From positions 1 through 39,802 of the forward strand of contig CAIRCP010000111.1 of the NCBI GenBank assembly GCA_903877095.1: 39,802 nucleotides of DNA, given 5' to 3'. A program made the position numbers and the translations under genes. Below the pieces are notes generated by a model. The model saw only the letters and a list, made by a program, of their open reading frames with translations. It was not told where the DNA came from and did not search any database. This document shows positions 8,367 through 18,124 of this stretch, piece by piece. This DNA is from an uncultured Actinomycetes bacterium. GTDB taxonomy: Bacteria; Actinomycetota; Actinomycetes; Mycobacteriales; Mycobacteriaceae. Numbering within the stretch: position 1 is the first letter of the stretch; each line of letters starts with the position of its first letter.

Positions 8367-9345
8367 GACGCGCCGCCGACCGGTGTCATCACGTCGCGGG
8401 TCAGGGTGTCGACGTCTTCCGGTGTCCCGGCCTCGGCGTAGGCCACCGCTTCGTCGACCTCCGCTGCCACCTCCGCTTCGATGGCCGCGACGTCATCTGC
8501 GCTGAGTAGTCCCTCGGAGACGCACCGCTGTGTGAAGGTCTTGACGGGGTCGTGCTCGTCGCGCCACTCGGCGACTTCGGCCTTGTCCCGGTACAACTCC
8601 GGGTCGAACATCGAGTGCGGGCGGAACCGGTAGGTGCGGAACTCCAGGAAGAATGGGCCGCCCTTGGTCCGGATGTGGTCGACGGCGCGTTGCATCGCCG
8701 CGTGGCTGTCCAGCACGTCCATCCCGTCGGCGGAGGCGGCCGGCACCCGGTAGGCCTCGGCTTTGGCGACCAGGTCGACCTGGGACAGTTCCCGGTCTAT
8801 CGACGTGCCCATGGCGTAGCGGTTGTTCTCGCAGCAGAACAGCACCGGCAACTGCCACAGTTCAGCCATGTTCATCGTCTCGTGGAAGGCGCCTTCGGCG
8901 GTGGCGCCCTCACCGAAGTAGCAGGCGCTGATCCGGTTTCGGCCCAGTTGTTTGTCGGCGAAGGCCAGGCCGGCGGCCACCGGCAGTCCGGCGGCCACGA
9001 TCGCGTTGCCGCCGTAGAAGCGCCGGCTCGCGTCGAACAGGTGCATCGACCCGCCGCGTCCGCCCGAGCAGCCCTCCTGCTTGCCGAACATCTCGGCCAT
9101 GATCTTGGTCATCGGAATCCCCCGCAGCAGCGCGTGCGCGTGCTCGCGGTAGGTGGCGATCACCGCGTCGTCGGCACCCAGGACCCTCAGAGACCCGGCC
9201 GCTACAGCTTCTTCGCCGACGTAAAGATGCAGGAAGCCGCGAATCTTTCCGGCGCTGTACATTTCGGCGCACTTCTCCTCCATGCGCCGCACTCGGATCA
9301 TGTCGGTGAGAAGCTGCCGCGCCAGGGCAGGATCGACGCTGTCGG

Positions 9346-9349
<4 letters not shown>
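8363..9349 (-). CDS. 2-oxoacid/acetoin dehydrogenase E1 component, alpha subunit
   Basis: This 328-residue TPP-dependent E1 alpha carries the thiamine pyrophosphate motif starting at [18 protein letters not shown] and ending in [11 protein letters not shown] (about residues 144-181), with a GEG variant of the usual GDG. It also has the family motifs [19 protein letters not shown] (about 30-48) and [10 protein letters not shown] (about 70-79), and the phosphorylation-loop-like [14 protein letters not shown] near residue 250. Its start overlaps the stop of the ligase gene and its stop overlaps the E1 beta start (ATGA at both). It would decarboxylate a 2-oxoacid, or cleave acetoin, and pass the acyl unit to E2. 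Confidence 0.92.
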
Positions 9350-11175
<1,826 letters not shown>

Positions 11176-11184
11176 GGGCCTCTT

Positions 11185-11427
11185 TCAGCGGTGCGGCGGT
11201 TGCAGGACACCGTCGCGGCGGGCTCGGGGGAAGTTGGCCATCACCCGATCGACCAGCACGCTGTAGGCGGCGCCGTCGTTGAGGATGTCGCGCCGTTCAT
11301 GGTGTCGCAGGTAGGCGTCGACGCGGCGTTCCAGCGGCCAGTCCCAGTAGTCCCGGCGGGTGAACGGTGAGCAGAGGAACTGCCAGGCGATGTCGTCGAT
11401 TTCCTGGGTCGTGCACGCCTGAGCCAT
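11185..11427 (-). CDS. 80-aa uncharacterised protein, first gene of the ligase/dehydrogenase/ACP operon
   Basis: The protein (MAQACTTQEIDDIAWQFLCS, then PFTRRDYWDW and a C-terminal basic stretch) is soluble, rich in Trp, Arg and Asp, and shows no signal peptide or known motif to me. The ATG at 11427 is preferred over the one at 11433 because the GAGGGGG Shine-Dalgarno lies 6 nt upstream of the former and directly abuts the latter. It lies 9 nt before the ligase gene and is therefore translated as part of that operon. Two Cys residues lie in the N-terminal 20 residues. A subunit, assembly factor or regulatory role is possible but unsupported. Confidence 0.7.
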   Translation of the reverse strand: MAQACTTQEIDDIAWQFLCSPFTRRDYWDWPLERRVDAYLRHHERRDILNDGAAYSVLVDRVMANFPRARRDGVLQPPHR

Positions 11428-11487
11428 TAGCATCCCCCTCGATCCCAACACCCTTGCGATCCTCGTCTCAGGGTGCCGACGCGGGAA

Positions 11488-11501
11488 GGGGCGAAAGTCC
11501 C
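11488..11501 (-). promoter_or_regulatory. DosR(DevR)-box-like site upstream of the dehydrogenase/ACP operon
   Basis: Read towards the operon, GGGACTTTCGCCCC matches the core of the DosR binding motif as I recall it: TTSGGGACTW followed by WAGTCCCSAA, with GGGACTTNNGNCCC the commonest core. It ends 60 nt before the start codon of the 80-aa gene. The flanking bases match poorly (about 13 of 20 overall). No second clear box was found, although mycobacterial DosR promoters often carry two. DosR responds to hypoxia, NO and CO. Confidence 0.5.
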
Positions 11502-11533
11502 TGAACCTTCGGGCCGGTTCTATGGGTGAACTG

Positions 11534-12697
11534 TCAACCGACCAGAGGGTCGTGCTGGATCCGATCCGCGGGAGCGCCCTTGGCGATCAGCGCAGCCCGG
11601 GTCGCGACCACCATCTCGGGACGGCCGCAGATGAGGATCTGTCGGTCGCCCCACCCGCCGTAGCCGGCGACGACCTCCGGCAACCGGCCGATCTGGCGGA
11701 CGTGCAGCCCGCGGGGCGGCTCGGGGTCGGGGTAATCAGCAGCCCACGACGGGTTCGTCGGGTGCTCGGACACCGGAGTCACCGACAGCCACGGGCTGCA
11801 CCCGGCGATCTCCCACAGCGTCGGCAGGTCGTACAACTCGCACGGGTAACGGCCGCCGAAAAACAGGTGCACCCTGGGGTTCTCCCCGAATCGCATGAGG
11901 TCCATCAGCAGGGCACGCAGCGGCGCGAGTCCGGTGCTGCCGGCGACCATCAGAACGTCGCCGCCGTCGCGGTCGATGTGCAGGCTGCCGTGCGGGCTGG
12001 ACAGTCGCCAGCGATCGCCGGGCAGGGTCTCGGCGACGACAGTGGGACTGACCACGCCGCCGGGAACCGTGCGGATGTGAAACTCGATGCGGCCCTGCGA
12101 ATCCGGCGGCATCGACGGTGACAGGTAGCGCCAGAGACGGGGACACTGCGGCACCTGCACGCTGACGTACTGCCCGGCGAGGTAGGGCATCGGTGCGTCG
12201 AGTTGCAGTCGCACCACGGCGATATCGGGGGACATCGGGCCGAACTCGACAACGGTGCCGTCCCACCAGGCGGGCTGCGAGTCGGCCGCCGCCGCACCCG
12301 ACATGGCCCCGGCGATCAGCGTGAGGGCCTCCGAGGTGGCCTCGTCGACGGCGGCGCTGAACCGATCGCCCAACTCCTCGCGCAACGCCAGGAACATCGA
12401 CTGGCACAGGGTGAGGTATTGGCTGTCGGTGACGCCGTACTTGCGGTGGTCGCGGCCCAGTTGCGCCAGGAACGCGACGGGTTCGGCTGAACGCTGTGCG
12501 ACGAACTCGCCGAACAGCCACCGCATCGCCAGGGTGAAGGCGCGCCGCTGATGGGCCAGGTCCGGTGGGAACAGGTCGAGGACCGACGGATCACGGGCGA
12601 ACCAGGTGGAGTAGAAGCGCCGGATGACGCCGTCGCCGTCCGGGCCGTCGAATGCGGACTGCACCACCCGCAGCGATTCGCGGTCTTCCAGCCCCAC
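11534..12697 (-). CDS. type II flavohemoglobin-like protein (globin plus FAD/NAD reductase)
   Basis: This 387-residue protein has an N-terminal globin domain (about 1-135) with a B10 Tyr in RFYSTWF, CD1 Phe in LDLFPPD, E7 Gln in AHQRRAF and the proximal His in RDHRKYGV. A ferredoxin-reductase-type FAD domain follows (about 150-250), then an NAD domain with GSTGLAPLRALL (about 265) and ICGRPEMV near the end. The FAD motif, normally R-x-Y-S, reads RYLS here. The M. tuberculosis counterpart is Rv0385, described as a type II flavohemoglobin. NO or D-lactate chemistry has been discussed for the family. It starts at a GTG at 12697 and lies beside the DosR-box operon but is transcribed separately. 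Confidence 0.87.
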   Translation of the reverse strand: MGLEDRESLRVVQSAFDGPDGDGVIRRFYSTWFARDPSVLDLFPPDLAHQRRAFTLAMRWLFGEFVAQRSAEPVAFLAQLGRDHRKYGVTDSQYLTLCQSMFLALREELGDRFSAAVDEATSEALTLIAGAMSGAAAADSQPAWWDGTVVEFGPMSPDIAVVRLQLDAPMPYLAGQYVSVQVPQCPRLWRYLSPSMPPDSQGRIEFHIRTVPGGVVSPTVVAETLPGDRWRLSSPHGSLHIDRDGGDVLMVAGSTGLAPLRALLMDLMRFGENPRVHLFFGGRYPCELYDLPTLWEIAGCSPWLSVTPVSEHPTNPSWAADYPDPEPPRGLHVRQIGRLPEVVAGYGGWGDRQILICGRPEMVVATRAALIAKGAPADRIQHDPLVG

Positions 12698-12718
12698 GGG
12701 GTGTGATTCTAAGCCCGG

Positions 12719-13387
12719 CTAAAGGGCGTGAATTCCCTTGTAGATCAGCGCCGCACCGATCACCAGGAGAATCCCGGCGACCAGCGCACTGTGGTTGCGT
12801 TCCATCCAGTCCTTGACCCGGCCCAATGGGGCTTCGAGTCGTTCTCCGGCGAACAGGGAGCCCAGCACCGGGATGGCCACCGATGATGCCGACAGCGCGG
12901 TGAAGATCAGCACCGACTGTCCCGCCCCGACGCGCCCCAGGGCCGCGGTGCCGATGGCAGCGCCCGCCGCTGCGCACATGGCGAAGACCTTCACGTTGGC
13001 CACGGTGAGGGCGATCGCGGTGACGAACGCGCGGCCCGGCCCCATCGATTTCATCGCCGCCATCCACTTGGGTTCGTGGGCCGTGTGGTGGCGTCCGAAC
13101 CACCGATAGAGGCCGAAGGCGATGAGGGCGACGCCGATGGCGATGCGCACATAAGGCGCCCACGTCGGCTTGGTGTCCAGTCCGTCGTTGGAGGCGTCGG
13201 CACCGCCCACGAATGCCGCGGTGATGACCGCGATGCCGAGAATCCAGCCGATGAGGAACGCGATGCTCGTCGGGCGCGGACGCGGCGTGCCGAGCACCAG
13301 GATGCCGGGGATGATCGACAGCGGCGAGATCGCGATGATCAAGCCCAGGGGGATCAGTTCGTTGAGGTTGGACGAGACACTGCTCAC
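12719..13387 (-). CDS. GAP/Sap-family (LysE-like fold) integral membrane protein
   Basis: This 222-residue polytopic membrane protein has about six hydrophobic segments, roughly at residues 10-32, 42-60, 80-95, 118-145, 153-175 and 203-220. The N-terminal LIPLGLIIAISPLSIIPGIL and the second-half Asn-rich ALTVANVKVFAM are typical of the mycobacterial GAP/SfLAP family. That family is implicated in export or addressing of glycopeptidolipids and sulfolipids and is related to LysE-type exporters. The start is a GTG at 13387. The stop lies 21 nt upstream of the flavohemoglobin start on the same strand, so co-transcription is possible. The actual cargo is not evident. Confidence 0.75.
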   Translation of the reverse strand: MSSVSSNLNELIPLGLIIAISPLSIIPGILVLGTPRPRPTSIAFLIGWILGIAVITAAFVGGADASNDGLDTKPTWAPYVRIAIGVALIAFGLYRWFGRHHTAHEPKWMAAMKSMGPGRAFVTAIALTVANVKVFAMCAAAGAAIGTAALGRVGAGQSVLIFTALSASSVAIPVLGSLFAGERLEAPLGRVKDWMERNHSALVAGILLVIGAALIYKGIHAL

Positions 13388-13423
13388 CGGGGAAATCTAG
13401 CCGATGGGGCGGTCCGCGGCCGA

Positions 13424-13455
13424 CTGACGCAGCGATGCTACCGGGGTAGCATCGC
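13424..13455 (+). promoter_or_regulatory. mazEF promoter overlapped by a perfect 24-bp palindromic operator
   Basis: GCGATGCTACC-GG-GGTAGCATCGC (13432-13455) is a perfect 11-bp inverted repeat with a 2-bp centre. Its right arm contains TAGCAT (13447-13452), a TANNNT -10 placed 6 nt before the mazE ATG. CTGACG at 13424-13429 lies 17 bp upstream as a plausible -35. The palindrome therefore covers the spacer and -10, the expected place for autorepression by MazE or the MazEF complex. With the -10 so close, the transcript is likely leaderless. Confidence 0.75.
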
Positions 13456-13458
13456 GGT

Positions 13459-13689
13459 ATGAAGCTCAGCGTGAGTCTGTCCGACGACGATCTCGCCGTG
13501 CTGGACGCCTATGTCAAGAACAGTGGTCTGCCCTCCCGGTCTGCGGGTGTGCAGAAGGCCATCCGGATGCTTCGTTTCCCCGAGTTGGAACGTGACTACG
13601 AGGCCGCCTGGGCCGAATGGTCGGAAGCCGGCGAGGGGGAAGTCTGGGATGAGGTCGGCGGCGACGGATTGAGCGATGCTGCGCGGTGA
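13459..13689 (+). CDS. mazE9: MazE9-like ribbon-helix-helix antitoxin
   Basis: This 76-residue antitoxin starts [20 protein letters not shown], an RHH DNA-binding domain (residues 1-45). An acidic C-terminal segment (about 50-76, rich in Glu, Asp and Trp) is expected to wrap around the toxin. The sequence closely resembles what I recall of M. tuberculosis MazE9 (Rv2801A). The 14-nt overlap with the toxin gene couples their translation. Upstream lies a perfect palindrome likely bound by this protein. In M. tuberculosis the pair sits at a distant locus, so its presence next to clpB suggests mobility or rearrangement. Confidence 0.88.
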   Translation: MKLSVSLSDDDLAVLDAYVKNSGLPSRSAGVQKAIRMLRFPELERDYEAAWAEWSEAGEGEVWDEVGGDGLSDAAR

Positions 13690-14023
13690 GATCTGGCTCG
13701 TCGAATTCGAGCCTGTGCGCGGCAGCGAGGCCAACAAGCGACGCCCGGCGGTCGTCGTCAGCAATGACCGGGCCAACACCACCGCTGCCCGACTCGGGCG
13801 GGGGGTTGTCACGGTGGTCCCACTGACGGGCAACGTCGCGAAGGTGTACCCGTTCCAGGTACTGCTCCCGCCGGCCGACTCCGGCTTGTCCGCCGATTCC
13901 AAGGCCCAAGCCGAACAGGTGAGAACCGTTGCCGTCGAGCGTCTTTCGCGGCTGATTGGGAGAGTCATGCCCGACCGGATGGTTCAGGTCGACGACGCGC
14001 TGCGGCTGCACCTGGATCTCTGA
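13676..14023 (+). CDS. mazF9: MazF9-like mRNA interferase toxin
   Basis: This 115-residue PemK/MazF-fold endoribonuclease contains [20 protein letters not shown] near the N terminus, the conserved RPAVVVSND (about residues 24-32), TVVPLTGN and [12 protein letters not shown]. The length is normal for an intact toxin. It strongly resembles M. tuberculosis MazF9 (Rv2801c, also called MazF-mt1), which cleaves RNA at a short U-A-C-type site. The loops that set specificity appear conserved by eye. The ATG at 13676 lies inside the antitoxin gene. No frameshift or premature stop is present, so the module looks functional. Confidence 0.88.
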   Translation: MLRGEIWLVEFEPVRGSEANKRRPAVVVSNDRANTTAARLGRGVVTVVPLTGNVAKVYPFQVLLPPADSGLSADSKAQAEQVRTVAVERLSRLIGRVMPDRMVQVDDALRLHLDL

Positions 14024-14090
14024 CCGACGGGGGATCGACGGAACCCGTCCTACGCGGTAGCGTCCGGCCTCTACCGGTAAGGACGGATCC

Positions 14091-14657
14091 ATGACCGATG
14101 ACGCGTCGCGGTTCGGTGACCCACGCATCCCGGCCGAGACGGTCACCTCGCAGTCGCACCTGTTCCATCTCACCGCGCTGACCCCCACCGCCTATGACGG
14201 CGGTTCGCTGCAACAGGCGCACGAGGACAACTTCCCCCTCCTCAAGGGGCAGGAGGCCAGCATTCAGCTGATCACGCTGGCCCCGGGCGGAATACGGGAG
14301 CCGCACTGGCATCCCAGCGCGTGGGAGATCAACCTCGTCCTGGCCGGGGTCGCGACCTGGGTCCTCATCGACGGCAATGGCAACAACGAGAGTTTCGACG
14401 CAGGCGTCGACGACCTCGTATTCGCCCCCCAGGGCTCGTTCCACTACTTCGAGAACTGTGGCACGACGGATCTGGACGTCTTGATCGTCCAGAACACGAG
14501 CGCGCCGGAGGATAAGGACAACATCGGCCTGGGCCACACCCTGAGCAAGATTCCGCCCCGGGTGTTGGCCGCGGTGTTCGGTGTTCCCGCCGAGACCTTC
14601 ACCTCGTTCAAGAAAATCGACGACGCGGTCGTCATCCTTCGATCGAGCCAGAGGTGA
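14091..14657 (+). CDS. cupin-domain protein, first of a tandem pair
   Basis: This 188-residue single-cupin protein has the motif-1 pattern G-x5-H-x-H-x4-E in GGIREPHWHPSAWEINLVL (about residues 63-81), which supplies two His and a Glu for metal binding. Motif 2 is APQGSFHYFENCG (about 112-124). It resembles oxalate decarboxylase/oxidase-type cupins, but no substrate can be assigned. The ATG at 14091 has AAGGA 7 nt upstream. A CGGTAG-N10-CTACCG inverted repeat at 14055-14076 precedes it and may be regulatory. The downstream gene is a close paralog, so this is a recent tandem duplication and the two could form a heteromer. Confidence 0.8.
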   Translation: MTDDASRFGDPRIPAETVTSQSHLFHLTALTPTAYDGGSLQQAHEDNFPLLKGQEASIQLITLAPGGIREPHWHPSAWEINLVLAGVATWVLIDGNGNNESFDAGVDDLVFAPQGSFHYFENCGTTDLDVLIVQNTSAPEDKDNIGLGHTLSKIPPRVLAAVFGVPAETFTSFKKIDDAVVILRSSQR

Positions 14658-14689
14658 ATCCGGCCGGCTATCGCGAAGGAACGGGCGAC

Positions 14690-15262
14690 GTGACCGACCC
14701 GACCCTCGCAGACGAGGCACGGTTCGGTGATCCACGGATCCCCGCAGAGACCATCACCTCCCAATCGCACCTTTTCCATTTCGGAGACCAAACCCCGGTG
14801 ATTCATGACGGGGGATCGTTTCGGCAGGCGTCCGAGGACAATTTCCCGATCCTCAAGGGCCAGGAGGCCAGCATCGTGGTGCTCACGTTGCAGCCCGGCG
14901 GGATTCGCGAGCCGCACTGGCATCCCAGCGCGTGGGAGCTCAACATCGTCACCAGCGGGGTCGCCGCCTGGGTCATCATCGACGGCAACGGCAACCATGA
15001 GAGTTTCGACCAACATGCCGGCGACGTGGTGTTCGCGCCCCAGGGTTCCTTCCACTATTTCGAGAACCGCGGCCCGGACGACCTGAAGATCGTGATCATC
15101 CAGAACACCAGTGCCTCGGAGGACAAAGACAACATCGGCATCGGTGAGTCGGTCAGCAGGATTCCGCCCCGGGTGTTGTCTGCCATATTCGGCGTTCCCG
15201 CCGAGACGTTCAGTTCCATGAAGAAGATCGACGCGTCGATCGTCATTCTCCGGTCGCCGTAG
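14690..15262 (+). CDS. cupin-domain protein, second of a tandem pair
   Basis: This 190-residue paralog of the preceding gene is identical or conservative at most positions (RFGDPRIPAET, SQSHLFH, LKGQEASI, EPHWHPSAWE, APQGSFHYFEN, IPPRVL, FGVPAETF). The metal ligands His-x-His, Glu and the motif-2 His are kept. The GTG at 14690 is chosen because it aligns with the start of the first copy (MTD...RFGDPR) and has AAGGA 9 nt upstream. A GTG at 14654 overlapping the previous stop would add 12 residues. The frame is intact, so both copies are probably functional. The substrate is unknown. Confidence 0.78.
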   Translation: MTDPTLADEARFGDPRIPAETITSQSHLFHFGDQTPVIHDGGSFRQASEDNFPILKGQEASIVVLTLQPGGIREPHWHPSAWELNIVTSGVAAWVIIDGNGNHESFDQHAGDVVFAPQGSFHYFENRGPDDLKIVIIQNTSASEDKDNIGIGESVSRIPPRVLSAIFGVPAETFSSMKKIDASIVILRSP

Positions 15263-15372
15263 ACCCGCCCCCGCCCGTCGCCGCTGTCCGCCAGTGGCGC
15301 CCTTATCCAGGGTGTCAGGGCAGCAAACTTGTGCCAGAAGCCCCTACCGCGCGGCCCCGCACAATCACTAAA

Positions 15373-15393
15373 CTTGAGCGGAACAGACTCAAG
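15373..15393. promoter_or_regulatory. HAIR HspR operator upstream of clpB
   Basis: CTTGAGC-N7-ACTCAAG matches the HAIR consensus at 13 of 14 fixed positions, better than either dnaK site. It lies 54 nt before the clpB GTG, within a 184-bp gene-free region (15263-15446). This places clpB in the HspR regulon with the dnaK operon. No convincing -10/-35 pair stands out; AGGAGAAACGGAGG before the start supplies the ribosome binding site. Confidence 0.92.
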
Positions 15394-15446
15394 CTTTCCG
15401 GTGTTATTACTCTCGACAAGCTTCTACCAGGAGAAACGGAGGTGTC

Positions 15447-17993
15447 GTGGACTCGTTCAACCCGACCACCAAGACCCAGGCGGCGCTGACCGCGGCGTTG
15501 CAGGCTGCCAGTGCGGCCGGGAACCCCGAGATCCGGCCCGCCCATCTGCTGATGGCACTGCTCCAGCAGACCGACGGCATCGCCGGACCGCTGCTCGAGG
15601 CGGTCGGCGTCCAACCGGCCACCATCCGATCCGAGGCCCAGCGCCTGGTCGACCGACTCCCGGCCAGCAGTGGCGCGACCTCGCAGCCACAGCTGTCCCG
15701 GGAATCGCTGGCCGCCATCAACACCGCACAGCAACTGGCCACCGAGATGGGCGACGAGTTCGTCTCGACCGAGCACCTGATGGTCGGATTGGCCACTGGC
15801 GACTCCGACGTCGCCAAGGTGCTCACCAACGCCGGCGCCTCGCCGCAGGCGCTGCGAGAGGCGTTCACCAAGGTGCGCGGTAGCGCCCGGGTCACCAGTG
15901 CCGACCCCGAGGCCCAGTACCAGGCGCTGGAGAAGTACTCCACCGACCTCACCGCGCGTGCCCGCGAAGGCAAGCTGGACCCGGTTGTCGGGCGCGACAA
16001 CGAGATTCGTCGTGTCATCCAGGTGCTGAGCCGGCGCACCAAGAACAACCCGGTGCTCATCGGTGAGCCCGGTGTCGGCAAGACCGCCATCGTCGAGGGC
16101 CTGGCCCAGCGCATCATCGACGGCGACGTGCCGGAGAGCCTGCGCGACAAGACCGTCGTCTCCCTGGACCTCGGGTCCATGGTGGCCGGCGCGAAGTACC
16201 GCGGCGAGTTCGAGGAACGGCTCAAGGCCGTACTCGACGAGATCAAGAACTCCGCCGGCCAGATCATCACCTTCATCGACGAGTTGCACACCATCGTCGG
16301 CGCCGGCGCGACCGGCGAGGGCGCCATGGACGCCGGCAACATGATCAAGCCGATGCTGGCCCGTGGCGAACTGCGACTGGTCGGCGCGACCACCCTCGAC
16401 GAGTACCGCAAGTACATCGAGAAGGACGCCGCTCTGGAGCGACGCTTCCAGCAGGTGTTCGTCGGCGAGCCGTCGGTGGAGGACACCGTCGGCATCCTGC
16501 GCGGCCTGAAGGACCGCTACGAGGTGCACCACGGCGTGCGGATCACCGACTCGGCTCTCGTCGCTGCTGCCACCCTTTCTGACCGTTACATCACCAGCCG
16601 GTTCCTGCCGGACAAGGCCATCGACCTGGTCGACGAGGCCGCATCCCGGCTGCGCATGGAGATCGACTCCCGGCCCGTCGAGGTCGACGAGGTCGAGCGC
16701 CTGGTCCGTCGCCTCGAAATCGAGGAGATGGCGCTGGAGAAGGAAGAGGACGCCGCCTCCAAGGACCGCCTCGACAAGTTGCGCGCCGAACTGGCCGACC
16801 AGAAGGAAAAACTCGCCGAATTGACGACGCGGTGGCAGAACGAGAAGAGCGCCATCGACATCGTCCGGGAGTTCAAGGAACAGTTGGACACGCTGCGCGG
16901 CGAGGCCGACCGGGCCGAACGCGACGGCGATCTGGCCAAGGCTGCCGAGCTGCGTTACGGGCGCATCCCCGAGGTCGAGAAGAAACTCGACGCCGCACTG
17001 CCGGTGGCGCAGGCCCGTGAGGGCGTGATGCTCAAGGAGCAGGTCGGCCCGGACGACATCGCCGATGTGGTGTCGGCGTGGACCGGGATCCCGGCCGGCC
17101 GGCTGCTGGAGGGGGAGACCGCCAAGCTGCTGCGCATGGAGGACGAACTCGGCAGGCGGGTCATCGGTCAGAAGGCCGCCGTCGCTGCTGTTTCCGATGC
17201 GGTGCGACGCACCCGGGCCGGCGTCGCCGACCCCAACCGGCCCACCGGATCGTTCCTGTTCCTGGGGCCCACCGGCGTCGGCAAGACCGAACTCGCCAAG
17301 GCGCTGGCCGACTTCCTGTTCGACGACGAGCGGGCCATGGTCCGCATCGACATGAGCGAGTACGGCGAAAAGCATTCCGTGGCAAGGCTGGTCGGGGCCC
17401 CTCCGGGCTACATCGGTTACGACCAGGGTGGTCAGCTGACCGAGGCGGTGCGCCGGCGGCCGTACACGGTGGTGCTGTTCGACGAGGTCGAGAAGGCCCA
17501 CCCGGACGTGTTCGACGTGCTGCTGCAGGTGCTCGACGAAGGACGCCTCACCGACGGCCAGGGCCGCACGGTCGACTTCCGCAACACCATCCTCATCCTG
17601 ACCTCGAACCTGGGGTCGGGCGGCGACGAGGAGCAGGTGATGGCGGCGGTGCGGGCGAAGTTCAAGCCGGAGTTCATCAACCGTCTCGACGACGTGCTGA
17701 TCTTCGACGCGCTGTCGGCCGAGGAATTGGTCGAGATCGTCGACATCCAACTGGCTCAGCTGCAGAAGCGGCTGGCCCAGCGGCGCCTGGAACTGCAGGT
17801 GTCGCTGCCCGCCAAGGAGTGGCTGGGCGACCGCGGGTTCGACCCGGTCTACGGCGCGCGGCCGCTGCGCCGGCTGATCCAGCAGGCCATCGGTGACCAG
17901 TTGGCGAAGCTGCTGCTGGCCGGGGAGATCCACGACGGCGACGTCGTGCCGGTCAACGTCTCGCCGGACGGTGACTCGCTGATTCTGGGATGA
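15447..17993 (+). CDS. clpB: ClpB, AAA+ protein disaggregase
   Basis: This 848-residue Hsp104/ClpB has an N-terminal Clp_N domain (about 1-145). AAA-1 carries Walker A GEPGVGKT (about 203-210) and Walker B in ITFIDELHT. The coiled-coil M domain (about 405-530, rich in Glu, Lys and Leu, with [15 protein letters not shown]) follows. AAA-2 has Walker [11 protein letters not shown] (about 605) and Walker [15 protein letters not shown]. Length and domain order are normal. With DnaK/DnaJ/GrpE it resolubilises aggregates. It starts at a GTG after GGAGG, is controlled by the HAIR site upstream and ends just before a strong terminator. Confidence 0.98.
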   Translation: MDSFNPTTKTQAALTAALQAASAAGNPEIRPAHLLMALLQQTDGIAGPLLEAVGVQPATIRSEAQRLVDRLPASSGATSQPQLSRESLAAINTAQQLATEMGDEFVSTEHLMVGLATGDSDVAKVLTNAGASPQALREAFTKVRGSARVTSADPEAQYQALEKYSTDLTARAREGKLDPVVGRDNEIRRVIQVLSRRTKNNPVLIGEPGVGKTAIVEGLAQRIIDGDVPESLRDKTVVSLDLGSMVAGAKYRGEFEERLKAVLDEIKNSAGQIITFIDELHTIVGAGATGEGAMDAGNMIKPMLARGELRLVGATTLDEYRKYIEKDAALERRFQQVFVGEPSVEDTVGILRGLKDRYEVHHGVRITDSALVAAATLSDRYITSRFLPDKAIDLVDEAASRLRMEIDSRPVEVDEVERLVRRLEIEEMALEKEEDAASKDRLDKLRAELADQKEKLAELTTRWQNEKSAIDIVREFKEQLDTLRGEADRAERDGDLAKAAELRYGRIPEVEKKLDAALPVAQAREGVMLKEQVGPDDIADVVSAWTGIPAGRLLEGETAKLLRMEDELGRRVIGQKAAVAAVSDAVRRTRAGVADPNRPTGSFLFLGPTGVGKTELAKALADFLFDDERAMVRIDMSEYGEKHSVARLVGAPPGYIGYDQGGQLTEAVRRRPYTVVLFDEVEKAHPDVFDVLLQVLDEGRLTDGQGRTVDFRNTILILTSNLGSGGDEEQVMAAVRAKFKPEFINRLDDVLIFDALSAEELVEIVDIQLAQLQKRLAQRRLELQVSLPAKEWLGDRGFDPVYGARPLRRLIQQAIGDQLAKLLLAGEIHDGDVVPVNVSPDGDSLILG

Positions 17994-18003
17994 TCGAACG
18001 AAT

Positions 18004-18044
18004 GAAGCCCCTCGCACGCGGTTGTGTGCGGGGGGCTTCTTCGT
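18004..18044 (+). terminator. intrinsic-type terminator after clpB
   Basis: GAAGCCCCTCGCAC (18004-18017) pairs with GTGCGGGGGGCTTC (18026-18039) around an 8-nt loop. It forms a 14-bp GC-rich stem with one G-T wobble, followed by TTCGTCT. The T tract is weak, as is usual in mycobacteria. It starts 10 nt after the clpB stop and separates clpB from ttfA. Confidence 0.88.
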
Positions 18045-18111
18045 CTGCCTGCCGTTCAATGGTGATCCGGTTGTGATCTTCAGTGACCTTCGGTGAACGG
18101 CGATGAACGGT

Positions 18112-18117
18112 TAGGCT
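18112..18117 (+). promoter_or_regulatory. candidate -10 of ttfA (leaderless transcript)
   Basis: TAGGCT fits the mycobacterial TANNNT -10 pattern and lies 7 nt before the ttfA ATG, so transcription would start at or next to the A of ATG. No Shine-Dalgarno is present. The -35 region (TTCGGT at 18089-18094) is poor. Confidence 0.5.
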
Positions 18118-18124
18118 ACGAGCA

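Noticed and set aside
15315..18059. Very long open frame (over 900 codons) on the minus strand, antisense to clpB
   Set aside because: In high-GC DNA the antisense of a strongly biased gene is often open. The protein is low-complexity (Leu/Val/Gly/Asp/Gln/Arg), matches no family, and clpB on the other strand is unambiguous.
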